DNA of 24,953 nt from JAAZMA01 sp964564325 (GTDB taxonomy: Bacteria; Bacillota; Clostridia; Tissierellales; Tepidimicrobiaceae). How positions within the stretch are numbered: the first letter of the stretch is position 1; each line of letters opens with the position of its first letter. Below are positions 1-6,738 of the stretch, piece by piece. The notes beneath the pieces are model-generated. The model worked only from the letters and a program-made list of their open reading frames with translations, was not told the DNA's origin and ran no database searches. The stretch is from the NCBI GenBank assembly GCA_964564325.1, contig CAZMBD010000023.1, positions 1 to 24,953 of the forward strand. The letters are read 5' to 3'. A program made the position numbers and the translations under genes.

Positions 1-17
1 TAGGTATTAATACTATA

Positions 18-46
18 TTGACTTTTTTATTATTTTATTGTAGTAT
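18..46 (+). promoter_or_regulatory. sigma-A type promoter of the phospholipase C-like gene
   Basis: TTGACT at 18-23 and TAGTAT at 41-46 are separated by 17 bases. The -35 is one base from consensus and the -10 matches 4 of 6. Transcription would start near 53, just before the palindrome at 56-71. The position 40 bases upstream of the first gene supports it; no experiment does. Confidence 0.55.
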
Positions 47-55
47 CATATCAGA

Positions 56-71
56 CTGTTTTTAAAAACAG
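56..71. promoter_or_regulatory. 16-nt perfect palindrome, possible operator
   Basis: CTGTTTTTAAAAACAG is a perfect inverted repeat without a loop. It lies at about +4 to +19 from the predicted start of transcription and upstream of the ribosome site. A dimeric repressor site is the simplest reading. It is too short and AT-rich to act as a terminator. No regulator is identified in the window. Confidence 0.35.
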
Positions 72-87
72 AATTTATATAAAGGAT

Positions 88-732
88 GTGTTTAAAATAT
101 TTGGAGATACTCATAAAATAATTGCAACGAATTTATATGAGAATATTAATGATATTTATGATATAGAACTAAATAAAGATTCGCTTTTATGGGGATCTGT
201 AAAACCAGATGTATTACCTCAATATAAATTTCATAGACATTATAAAGACGAAAGTTTAAACTATGTAGTTAATGAAATTGTGAAACTAATTTTTTTAAGT
301 AGATATTTAGATTTTAATTCAAAAACAGATCCATTAAAAGTTAAGTTTTTAAGTGAAAAAATAGGGATTATATCCCATTATTTAAGTGATTTTGTATGTC
401 TACCTCATGCAGATAGATGGACGTTTCCTGCGAATATGTTTAAACATATGAATTATGAAGCTAAATTAAATGAATATGCACCTAATCATGAGTTTAAAAA
501 GAATATAATAAAAAATGATGATATAGATATTTTTCAAAATAAAATAATTAAACTTCGTCCGGTAGTCAAAGAATATATTGAAAATGTAATTAGAGAATAT
601 TCAAATGAAAAAGGTTTTAATTATGATTTAGACTATGCTTTGTCATTAAATTTAAAGATTTCTTATTTTATCATTGATACCATTAATGTATACTCAAAAG
701 AGGTTTCAAGAGATTTTGCTTTTGAATTCTAA
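88..732 (+). CDS. zinc-dependent phospholipase C family protein, no signal peptide
   Basis: A 214-aa protein resembling the Zn_dep_PLPC family, whose members coordinate three zinc ions with His and Asp residues to cleave phosphodiester bonds. Potential ligands are spread as in the family: H9, D41, H49, H51, H97, D101 (SHYLSDF), H107 (PHADRW), H120 and H134. Classical secreted enzymes carry a signal peptide; this one has none, so it is probably intracellular and its substrate is unknown. The GTG start at 88 is the only reasonable one because no ATG, GTG or TTG lies between it and an upstream stop. The AAAGGA ribosome site ends only about two bases before the start, which is unusually close. 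The gene has its own promoter and is followed by a terminator, so it is probably transcribed alone. The family call is good; the enzymatic activity is inferred. Confidence 0.75.
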   Translation: MFKIFGDTHKIIATNLYENINDIYDIELNKDSLLWGSVKPDVLPQYKFHRHYKDESLNYVVNEIVKLIFLSRYLDFNSKTDPLKVKFLSEKIGIISHYLSDFVCLPHADRWTFPANMFKHMNYEAKLNEYAPNHEFKKNIIKNDDIDIFQNKIIKLRPVVKEYIENVIREYSNEKGFNYDLDYALSLNLKISYFIIDTINVYSKEVSRDFAFEF

Positions 733-773
733 TCCTTCTTATCCTTCTTAAGTTTTGATAGGAAGGATTTTTT
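731..773 (+). terminator. intrinsic terminator after the phospholipase C-like gene
   Basis: The stem arm AATCCTTC (731-738), or the duplicate ATCCTTC (741-747), pairs with GAAGGATT (762-769), followed by six T residues at 768-773. The tandem copy of the left arm allows two alternative hairpins. It overlaps the stop codon of the upstream gene. Confidence 0.75.
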
Positions 774-814
774 GTAATGTTAAGGATTGCTTTTAAAGAA
801 TTGGGGTAATAGAG

Positions 815-1942
815 ATGATGGGGAAATTAATAAAAATATTGATTGTGGAGTTAGTAATAATAATTTTACTAGTTGTGGCCATATCATTTGATTCTTTTCC
901 GAGTATAGACACTATTAAAGATTTTGGTCACGTGGAGGATTATATATCGAATTTAGATAAGAATGAAAGTAATTATATAAAATCTAAAACAAATGAAGAC
1001 GACGATTTAATTGAAAAAATAAAAAACGGACTTTTAGAAGGGCATGAATCTATAAGTATCCCTAGAGAATTATTAAATGATAATATGGATATTTTTTTTG
1101 ATATTGTAAAAAAAGTTTTATTAGACACTCCAGAGATAATGTATTATACTAGTGGCAAATATTCAAATAATATATTTTTGCCTGAATACAGTAAAAGTGT
1201 AGAAGTAAAACAAAATCATCAAAAAATTATTAGGGATAAAAGAGATGAAATAATTTCACAAATAATTAATTCTAATATGTCAGAATATGAGATAGTCAAG
1301 ACTATACACGATTATATAGTAAATAATACTAGATACGACACTAGGCATTTTAGTACTGGAAAAGTCCCTGATGAATCATATAATGTTTATGGGGTATTAG
1401 TAGAGGGTATAGCTGTATGTGAAGGTTATGCAAAAACTATGAAATATCTTCTAGATGAAGTAGGGATAGAAAATTATATAGTAATTGGTACCGCAAATGG
1501 TGAAGGCCATGCGTGGAATATAGTGAATATTGGCGGAGATTATTATCATGTAGATGTGACTTGGGATGATCCTGTTTCTGAAGATGGATCTGATATTTTA
1601 ATATATGATTATTTTAATTTAAAAGATGAAGATATAGGGAAAACCCATAGTTGGAATAGGAACGAATATCCTAAGTGTAATTCAGATAAATATAATTATT
1701 ATAATTTTAATGAATTAATAGTTTATAATTATGAAGAACTTTATAATAAAATTTTTTGGGCTTTAGTTGACAATAAGGAAGAAATCACCTTTAAAATCAT
1801 AGATTTTAATGAAGAAACCTATGATATTCCTTCTATTATTAATAAAATAGCAATAAATAATCCAAATATAATTAATGCAAGTAAATACAGTTATAGTGTA
1901 AATGCTTTTCAAGGCATAATTAGAATTTGTTTTATTAAGTAA
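815..1942 (+). CDS. membrane-anchored transglutaminase-like protein
   Basis: A 375-aa protein with one N-terminal hydrophobic segment (about residues 5-24), acting as an uncleaved anchor or signal, then a mostly hydrophilic, probably extracytoplasmic body. Residues 160-255 form a transglutaminase-like (cysteine protease fold) domain with the expected triad order: C202 in VCEGYAK, H232 in GHAWN and D247 in YYHVDVTWDD. Such domains in Firmicutes act as proteases, peptide-crosslinking enzymes or cell-wall-associated factors; the substrate here is unknown. About 120 residues follow the domain without a recognised fold. Two adjacent ATG codons (815 and 818) follow a GGGG ribosome site at 803-806, and the first is chosen. 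The next gene starts 23 bases downstream and also encodes a surface protein, so the two may be co-transcribed. Confidence 0.85.
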   Translation: MMGKLIKILIVELVIIILLVVAISFDSFPSIDTIKDFGHVEDYISNLDKNESNYIKSKTNEDDDLIEKIKNGLLEGHESISIPRELLNDNMDIFFDIVKKVLLDTPEIMYYTSGKYSNNIFLPEYSKSVEVKQNHQKIIRDKRDEIISQIINSNMSEYEIVKTIHDYIVNNTRYDTRHFSTGKVPDESYNVYGVLVEGIAVCEGYAKTMKYLLDEVGIENYIVIGTANGEGHAWNIVNIGGDYYHVDVTWDDPVSEDGSDILIYDYFNLKDEDIGKTHSWNRNEYPKCNSDKYNYYNFNELIVYNYEELYNKIFWALVDNKEEITFKIIDFNEETYDIPSIINKIAINNPNIINASKYSYSVNAFQGIIRICFIK

Positions 1943-1965
1943 ATATATTAACGGGAGATGATATT

Positions 1966-2997
1966 ATGAGAAGAAAAGAAGTTTTTTTCTTATTATATAT
2001 ATTGATATTTAGTATATTTTTGGTAGGATGCGATTTTAATACTACTATTGTGGAAAACAACTATAAGGATAAACTAGTAGTTCATTTTATAGATGTAGGA
2101 CAAGGAGATAGTACTTTGATTCAGTTTCCAAATGGAGAGATATCTTTAATCGATGCTGGTACTAGAAATAATGGGGAAAAAGTGATAGAATATCTTCAAA
2201 AGATAGGTATAAAAAAAATAGATTATTTAATAGCAACTCATCCACATGAAGATCATATAGGTGGATTACCTCAAGTAATTAAGAATTTTGATATTGGAAA
2301 GGTCTATATGCCTAATAAAACTCAAAATACTCGTATTTTTGAAGAATTATTAAATGAAATTAAAAATAAAAATCTAAAAATAAATTTAGCAAAAGGGGGA
2401 GATGTCATAATAAATGAGGGGGAGCTTAAATATGCTGTATTGGCTCCAAATCGAGATAATTACGATGAGACGAACAATTTTTCTGTTGTAACAAAAATTG
2501 AATACAAAAATAATGCTTTTATAATTACAGGAGATGCAGAAAAAGAATCAGAATTAGAAATGATTGAGGGCAATTATGATTTAGAAACTAATGTGCTTAA
2601 AGTAGGTCATCATGGAAGTAGTACTTCCTCTACAGATGAATTTGTAAAAAAAGTCAATCCTGAATATGCGATAATAAGCGTAGGAAAAGATAATACTTAC
2701 GGTCATCCACACAAAGAAGTAATAGATAGATATGACGAAATGGGTATAGATATTTTAAGAACAGATGAAATAGGGGATATTGTATTTGTAAGTGATGGAA
2801 ATAAAATTACTTTATTGAAAGAGATAAATACAAATACAGATATAAATAGTGGAGAATATATTGGAAATAAGAATACAAAAGTAGTACATAAGAAAAATTG
2901 TGGTTCACTTCCAAAGAAAGAAAATCAAGTTGTATTTGACTCTTTGGAAGAGGCAATAGAAAATGGTTATAAGCCTCATGAAAAATGTATTAAATAG
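1966..2997 (+). CDS. ComEC/Rec2-type metallo-beta-lactamase lipoprotein
   Basis: A 343-aa predicted lipoprotein with a hydrophobic signal ending in the lipobox LVGC, so that C22 would be lipidated and the protein displayed outside the membrane. The body is a metallo-beta-lactamase fold like the extracellular nuclease domain of ComEC: FIDVGQGDST (41-50), the metal motif THPHEDHIGG (91-100, with H92, H94, D96 and H97), a later GDAEKESE and GHHGSSTSS. A C-terminal module of about 50 residues starts with YIGNKNTKVVH and carries two Cys in the spacing of the Ada-like metal-binding tail often attached to secreted nucleases. A role in degrading or processing extracellular DNA is likely from the family but not shown. 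A strong ribosome site (CGGGAGATGAT) precedes the ATG. It forms a pair with the DUF3006 gene immediately downstream. Confidence 0.88.
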   Translation: MRRKEVFFLLYILIFSIFLVGCDFNTTIVENNYKDKLVVHFIDVGQGDSTLIQFPNGEISLIDAGTRNNGEKVIEYLQKIGIKKIDYLIATHPHEDHIGGLPQVIKNFDIGKVYMPNKTQNTRIFEELLNEIKNKNLKINLAKGGDVIINEGELKYAVLAPNRDNYDETNNFSVVTKIEYKNNAFIITGDAEKESELEMIEGNYDLETNVLKVGHHGSSTSSTDEFVKKVNPEYAIISVGKDNTYGHPHKEVIDRYDEMGIDILRTDEIGDIVFVSDGNKITLLKEINTNTDINSGEYIGNKNTKVVHKKNCGSLPKKENQVVFDSLEEAIENGYKPHEKCIK

Positions 2998-3008
2998 GAG
3001 GGAGTCTG

Positions 3009-3227
3009 TTGAAGGGTATAGTTGATAGGCTTGAGGGGGATCAGGTTGTTTTAGAAATTGAAGATGGTACCTTGAGTTTTGATATAGAACTATTTCCAAA
3101 GGATATAAAAGAAGGGGATATAGTAGAGTATTTAGATAATAGATTTGTTATAAATAAAGTAGAGACTAAAAAAAGAAAAACATATATAGATAATATGTTT
3201 AAATCATTGATAGATGATGAAAAATAA
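3009..3227 (+). CDS. DUF3006 small protein, partner of the metallo-beta-lactamase
   Basis: A 72-aa acidic protein whose first 55 residues (KGIVDRLEGDQVVLEIEDG and the following beta-rich stretch) match the DUF3006 family. That family is repeatedly found next to, or fused to, ComEC-like metallo-beta-lactamases; its role is unknown. The TTG start at 3009 is chosen because the AGGAGGGAG ribosome site (2996-3004) lies just upstream and overlaps the stop codon of the previous gene, which also suggests translational coupling. The C-terminus is rich in Lys and Asp. The protein is soluble with no signal peptide, so it would stay in the cytoplasm while its partner is exported. Confidence 0.85.
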   Translation: MKGIVDRLEGDQVVLEIEDGTLSFDIELFPKDIKEGDIVEYLDNRFVINKVETKKRKTYIDNMFKSLIDDEK

Positions 3228-3240
3228 TATTACAAATTAT

Positions 3241-3269
3241 TTGACTTTCCTTTTGCTTTTTAATATAAT
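3241..3269 (+). promoter_or_regulatory. sigma-A promoter of asnA
   Basis: TTGACT (3241-3246), a 17-base spacer and a perfect TATAAT (3264-3269). It sits about 30 bases upstream of the start of the T-box leader, as expected for a T-box-controlled gene. Confidence 0.85.
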
Positions 3270-3301
3270 ATTAAACTAATATAGTAAATATATAAATCTA
3301 T

Positions 3302-3557
3302 GAAGAGAAGAGTAATCTATAAAGAAGCTATAGAGAGTTGGGAATTGGTGGAATCCCAATGCGAAATTATAGATGAAGAACATCTCTGAGTATTTAATCC
3401 AAATCTAGTTTATTACTAGAGAGTAGACTTAGACGGCTATAGCCCGTTAAAAACTATACAGTATCGAATATTATTCTGTACTGGTTAAGTGAGCCTATGC
3501 TAATTAAGGTGGTACCGCGAAATTTGCCTTTCGTCCTTTTGGACGAGAGGTTTTTTT
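3302..3557 (+). ncRNA. T-box riboswitch, tRNA-Asn type (specifier AAC)
   Basis: This leader fills the roughly 350 bases without a gene before asnA. Stem I holds the AGTA motif at 3311-3314 on its 5' side, a distal loop around GGTGG (3347-3351), and on the 3' side GAAGAACAT, in which AAC (3379-3381) followed by a purine is the specifier codon for Asn. The conserved T-box AAGGTGGTACCGCG is at 3506-3519. The terminator helix CCTTTCGTCC (3527-3536) pairs with GGACGAGAGG (3541-3550) and is followed by seven T residues (3551-3557). Uncharged tRNA-Asn would pair with the specifier and stabilise the antiterminator, letting asnA be transcribed when asparagine is short. Confidence 0.95.
3527..3557 (+). 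terminator. T-box-controlled terminator upstream of asnA
   Basis: A ten-pair stem with one G-T pair, a TTTT loop and a T7 tract. It competes with the antiterminator formed by the T-box sequence at 3506-3519. Confidence 0.92.
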
Positions 3558-3577
3558 ATTGTAAAGGGGGATTGAAA

Positions 3578-4555
3578 ATGTTAAAATTAGATGTAAAAGA
3601 AACTCAAATAGCTATAAAAACAATAAAAGATTATTTTGAAAGGGAATTGGCTAAAAACTTAAATTTGATTAGAGTATCTGCTCCTATGTTTGTAAGACCA
3701 GAAACTGGCTTAAATGATAATTTAACTGGATTTGAGAAGCCAGTGTCTTTTAAAATGAGAAGATATGGTCAGGAAATTGAAATCGTACAGTCTTTAGCTA
3801 AGTGGAAGAGGATGGCATTAAAATGGTACGACTTCGAAGAAGGAGAAGGTCTATATACCGATATGAATGCAATAAGACCAGATGAAGTACTTGATTCTAC
3901 TCATTCAATTTATGTAGACCAATGGGACTGGGAGAAGGTAATTAATAAAGAGGATAGAAATGAAAATTATCTAAAACATATTGTTGAGCTTATATATGAT
4001 ATTTTTAAATCTACTGAAAGAAAAATAAATTCAAATTACCCATTTTTAAGTACTAAATTACCAGAAAAAATTAAGTTTATAGATTCGGGAGAGCTTGAGA
4101 ATATTTATCCTGATAAAAGGCCTGAAGAAAGAGAAAATTTAATATGCGAAAAATATGGCGCTGTTTTTTTAATGAAAATAGGTGGAAAATTAAACTCTGG
4201 AATACCTCATGATAAAAGAGCGCCAGACTATGATGATTGGCAACTAAATGGAGATATTTTATTTTGGAATCCAGTATTAAAAACTGCTTTTGAATTATCT
4301 AGCATGGGTATAAGGGTGGATAAAGCTAGTTTAAAAAATCAGTTAAATTTGGCATGTGCTAACGATAGAATGGAATTTCCATATCATAAAATGGTTTTTG
4401 AAGATAAATTACCTCAAACAATAGGGGGAGGAATTGGGCAGTCTAGAATGTGCATGTTTTTTTTAGAAAAAAATCATATTGGAGAAGTACAGGCTTCAGT
4501 TTGGACAGAAGGTATAATTAAAAAATGTGAAAAAAATAATATATTTTTACTTTAA
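3578..4555 (+). CDS. asnA: aspartate-ammonia ligase (ammonia-dependent asparagine synthetase)
   Basis: A 325-aa enzyme, close to the about 330 aa usual for AsnA. It makes asparagine from aspartate, ammonia and ATP through an aspartyl-AMP intermediate in the cytoplasm and is structurally related to class II aspartyl-tRNA synthetases. Recognisable parts include RVSAPMFVRPETGLNDNLTG near the start, VQSLAKWKR, the ATP-site region DDWQLNGDILFWNP and the C-terminal GGGIGQSRMCMF. The reading frame stays open further upstream to 3497, but that part lies inside the T-box; the ATG at 3578 follows an AAGGGGG ribosome site (3564-3570) after the terminator and matches the family N-terminus. The upstream leader ties expression to uncharged tRNA-Asn. 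The next gene follows after 48 bases without an obvious terminator. Confidence 0.97.
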   Translation: MLKLDVKETQIAIKTIKDYFERELAKNLNLIRVSAPMFVRPETGLNDNLTGFEKPVSFKMRRYGQEIEIVQSLAKWKRMALKWYDFEEGEGLYTDMNAIRPDEVLDSTHSIYVDQWDWEKVINKEDRNENYLKHIVELIYDIFKSTERKINSNYPFLSTKLPEKIKFIDSGELENIYPDKRPEERENLICEKYGAVFLMKIGGKLNSGIPHDKRAPDYDDWQLNGDILFWNPVLKTAFELSSMGIRVDKASLKNQLNLACANDRMEFPYHKMVFEDKLPQTIGGGIGQSRMCMFFLEKNHIGEVQASVWTEGIIKKCEKNNIFLL

Positions 4556-4603
4556 GGTTGAAATGATATAAAATATATTTAAAAGAGTAAAAGGAGTAGA
4601 AAT

Positions 4604-5149
4604 ATGTTAGATAAATTTAGATTACCATATCTTGTTTTGGGATTGGGAATAGGTATTATTTTAACTAGTACCATATATACTTTAAATCCAAATGTAAAGT
4701 ATAAAGAATATACTGAGGAAGAGATAATAGCAGCTGCCACAGATTTAGGTATGATATTTGTAAAGGACAGCATAGATACTTCTAGAGACAAAGATTTAAA
4801 GCAAGAGGAAAAAGAGGAAAAANNNNNNNNNNNNNNNNNNNNNNNNNNNNNNNNNNNNNNNNNNNNNNNNNNNNNNNNNNNNNNNNNNNNNNNNNNNNNN
4901 NNNNNNNNNNNNNNNNNNNNNNAGGAAAAAGAGGAAAAAGAGATAATATTAGTTGTGGAGGCTGGAGATAATTCAGAACAGGTTTTTGATAAATTGTTCC
5001 AATTAGGAGTAATATTAGATAAAGAAGATTTTTCTAAGTATGCAAAAGAAAAAAATGTAGAAAAAAGGATTAGAATTGGAACTTATAAATTAGACTTAAA
5101 TATGGATTATGACACAATAATAAGTATTTTAACTAAGTCCTCTCAATAA
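4604..5149 (+). CDS. MltG/YceG-like N-terminal domain membrane protein, interrupted by unresolved bases
   Basis: The protein has one N-terminal membrane segment (about residues 6-26), a short extracytoplasmic stretch, a highly charged Glu/Lys linker, and a C-terminal domain of about 70 residues (EAGDNSEQVFDKLFQLGVI to SILTK). That domain resembles the LysM-like N-terminal part of endolytic transglycosylase MltG (YceG), including the typical GTYKLDLNMDYDTIISIL. The catalytic MltG domain with its glutamate is absent, so it cannot be an active transglycosylase of the known type and may instead bind peptidoglycan. A run of 100 N (4823-4922) falls in the linker, flanked on both sides by 9-base units encoding Glu-Glu-Lys. 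Both sides read in the same frame with the 100-N spacing, but the true length is unknown. An AAAAGGAG ribosome site precedes the ATG. Confidence 0.75.
   Translation: MLDKFRLPYLVLGLGIGIILTSTIYTLNPNVKYKEYTEEEIIAAATDLGMIFVKDSIDTSRDKDLKQEEKEEKXXXXXXXXXXXXXXXXXXXXXXXXXXXXXXXXXXEKEEKEIILVVEAGDNSEQVFDKLFQLGVILDKEDFSKYAKEKNVEKRIRIGTYKLDLNMDYDTIISILTKSSQ
4805..4942. repeat. 9-bp tandem repeat (Glu-Glu-Lys codons) around a 100-N run
   Basis: Units of GAGGAAAAA occupy 4805-4822 before the Ns and continue at 4923-4942 after them. The N run covers 4823-4922. Ninety-nine of the 100 positions equal eleven full units and the last N fits the G of the next GAG, so frame and repeat phase both agree across the gap. 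The masked part is probably more of the same repeat, collapsed in assembly or deliberately masked. Confidence 0.7.
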
Positions 5150-5156
5150 AATTTCT

Positions 5157-5185
5157 ATGGCATGTATACAAAAATGTAGTATAAT
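5157..5185 (+). promoter_or_regulatory. possible promoter of the 244-aa unknown gene
   Basis: ATGGCA (5157-5162, 4 of 6 to TTGACA), a 17-base spacer and a perfect TATAAT (5180-5185). It lies right after the stop of the previous gene and 85 bases upstream of the next start. A 6-bp hairpin (TTCCAA 5228-5233, TTGGAA 5238-5243) lies in the resulting leader. Confidence 0.5.
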
Positions 5186-5269
5186 ATTATATACTGTCAT
5201 ATAAAAATATAGCTAAGTGGTTTAGTCTTCCAAATAATTGGAAACAATTGCTAAGGGGAGGGATATAAT

Positions 5270-6004
5270 TTGGTTTTAGAAAAAGAAGACCTTGTTCAAA
5301 TTTATGATGGTTTAGAGTATAATTTTCTATACAACAATGATATAAATTCAATGCATATCCTCCTAAACTTATATGATTTGGAAGATAATATGATAAATAT
5401 ATGCCCTAAATATATGTCTACAAGAGAAATTAGAAAAAAGATAAAGAGATTGTTAGTGTATAGGAAAAGCAGACAATTAATAACCAATAATATTATATTA
5501 CTAATTCATGAAGATATTGATAGACTTGAACTAGTCCTATATTTAGAAGGTTATAAATATGGTTATTTTAATAATAAGTGGGTAAATATATTAGAGGATA
5601 TAATGCTTAAATATTATTCAATAGATGAGATTTATGAAAAGAGTTTTTTATTTCATCACAGTACTGAATTTGCTGAAATAAAGAAATTAAAAGAAAGCTT
5701 CAAAATTGAAATAGAAACTAATGAAAAGGAAACAAAAGATTTAGAAAAAATTATTTATACATATTGTCAAAAGGTAATTAAGAACAAAATATATAATTTA
5801 AATCTTTATATAGATAAACAATTGACAATAGAGTACGATTTTAATGGAACTAATATAAAAGAGGAAGACCCATATTTATCCATAGGAGAATTAAATAAAA
5901 TATATGATATTATAATTCAAACTATAATAAAAAACACTATAATATCTTATGTAAATGCATCTTGGTTTGGAGTAAATGATAGGGTATTAAACAGATATTT
6001 TTAA
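5270..6004 (+). CDS. hypothetical protein, unrecognised
   Basis: A 244-aa protein that I do not recognise. It has no signal peptide, no obvious membrane span and no clear catalytic motif, and is rich in Ile, Lys, Asn and Tyr. The first half contains a helical KYMSTREIRKKIKRLLVYRK; the middle (about 145-180) is a charged, probably helical stretch; and the end holds a hydrophobic helix (IYDIIIQTIIKNTIISYV) followed by NASWFGVNDRVLNRYF. Start: TTG at 5270, supported by an AGGGGAGGG ribosome site (5254-5262) at ideal spacing. It probably has its own promoter and precedes a CBS-ACT gene by 32 bases, so the two may be co-transcribed. Codon use resembles its neighbours, with no sign of recent transfer. 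Confidence 0.8.
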   Translation: MVLEKEDLVQIYDGLEYNFLYNNDINSMHILLNLYDLEDNMINICPKYMSTREIRKKIKRLLVYRKSRQLITNNIILLIHEDIDRLELVLYLEGYKYGYFNNKWVNILEDIMLKYYSIDEIYEKSFLFHHSTEFAEIKKLKESFKIEIETNEKETKDLEKIIYTYCQKVIKNKIYNLNLYIDKQLTIEYDFNGTNIKEEDPYLSIGELNKIYDIIIQTIIKNTIISYVNASWFGVNDRVLNRYF

Positions 6005-6036
6005 AAAAATGTTATAAATTAAAGGGAGGGGATTTT

Positions 6037-6672
6037 ATGTATGTAAAAAATCATATGTTACCAAAGGAAAAACTAACTACTGTGTGTTTAAATGAAAGTA
6101 TAGGGAGTGCATTAAAAAAGATTGAAGATGGAGATTTTTTATCTTTACCTGTATTTGATGATGAAAAATTTAAAGGTATTATAATGAAGGAAGCTATTTA
6201 TAGAAATTATTTTGAAAAAAATGCTTGTGAAAATAGAGATCGTTTTTTAGAAGATACAAAAGTTAGAGATTTATATAGTGAAGATTATAAATCTATTAAA
6301 GAAGATGAGTTAATCGAAAATGCATCTTATTTATTAAAAGAACTTAGAACACCTTTTTTACCTGTATTTAATTCTAAGAGTGAATTTGTTGGAATTTTAA
6401 CTCATTTCTCAATTTTCAATGCTTTTTCTGAAGTTTTTGGATTAGCTAGAGGTACAAAAATTGTAGTTAATATGTTTGATATACCTGGTCAATTAGCTAA
6501 ATTAACTGAAGTTATTAGTGATGAAGATGTTAATATTATGAATTTTGCAGTTATGGATGCAAAAGTATTGGGCGTATATAGAGTAATTTTACGAGTAGAT
6601 ATTGAGGATGCTACTGATTTAATTGAAAAAATTCGAGAAGCTGGATTTAAAATAGGAGATATAACAAAATAG
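6037..6672 (+). CDS. CBS-domain pair plus ACT-domain regulatory protein
   Basis: A 211-aa cytoplasmic protein made of two CBS motifs (about residues 1-60, with FLSLPVFDDEKFKGIIMKEA, and 72-130, with PFLPVFNSKSEFVGILTHFSIF) followed by a C-terminal ACT domain (about 141-211, starting KIVVNMFDIPGQLAKLTEVI). CBS pairs bind adenine nucleotides and ACT domains bind amino acids, so the protein probably senses energy state or an amino acid; it has no catalytic domain. It resembles the AcuB-like arrangement, but a link to acetoin metabolism cannot be claimed because no such genes are nearby. A strong AAAGGGAGGGG ribosome site precedes the ATG. Confidence 0.87.
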   Translation: MYVKNHMLPKEKLTTVCLNESIGSALKKIEDGDFLSLPVFDDEKFKGIIMKEAIYRNYFEKNACENRDRFLEDTKVRDLYSEDYKSIKEDELIENASYLLKELRTPFLPVFNSKSEFVGILTHFSIFNAFSEVFGLARGTKIVVNMFDIPGQLAKLTEVISDEDVNIMNFAVMDAKVLGVYRVILRVDIEDATDLIEKIREAGFKIGDITK

Positions 6673-6704
6673 TAGAAAATGTATAATTAATATTAAAATG
6701 GGAA

Positions 6705-6738
6705 AAATATCCCTTTAGATAGTACTGGAGGGATATTT
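6705..6738 (+). promoter_or_regulatory. hairpin burying the ribosome site of the BofC-like gene
   Basis: AAATATCCCTTTAG (6705-6718) pairs with CTGGAGGGATATTT (6725-6738): 14 pairs, the outer ten perfect and two of the inner four G-T, with the six-base loop ATAGTA. The right arm contains the GGAGGG ribosome site and ends one base before the ATG at 6739. In RNA this would hide the ribosome site. No T tract follows, so it is not a terminator. Confidence 0.7.

Noticed and set aside
3497..3577. 27-residue N-terminal extension of AsnA
   Set aside because: It lies inside the T-box and its terminator; the ATG at 3578 has a ribosome site and fits the family start.
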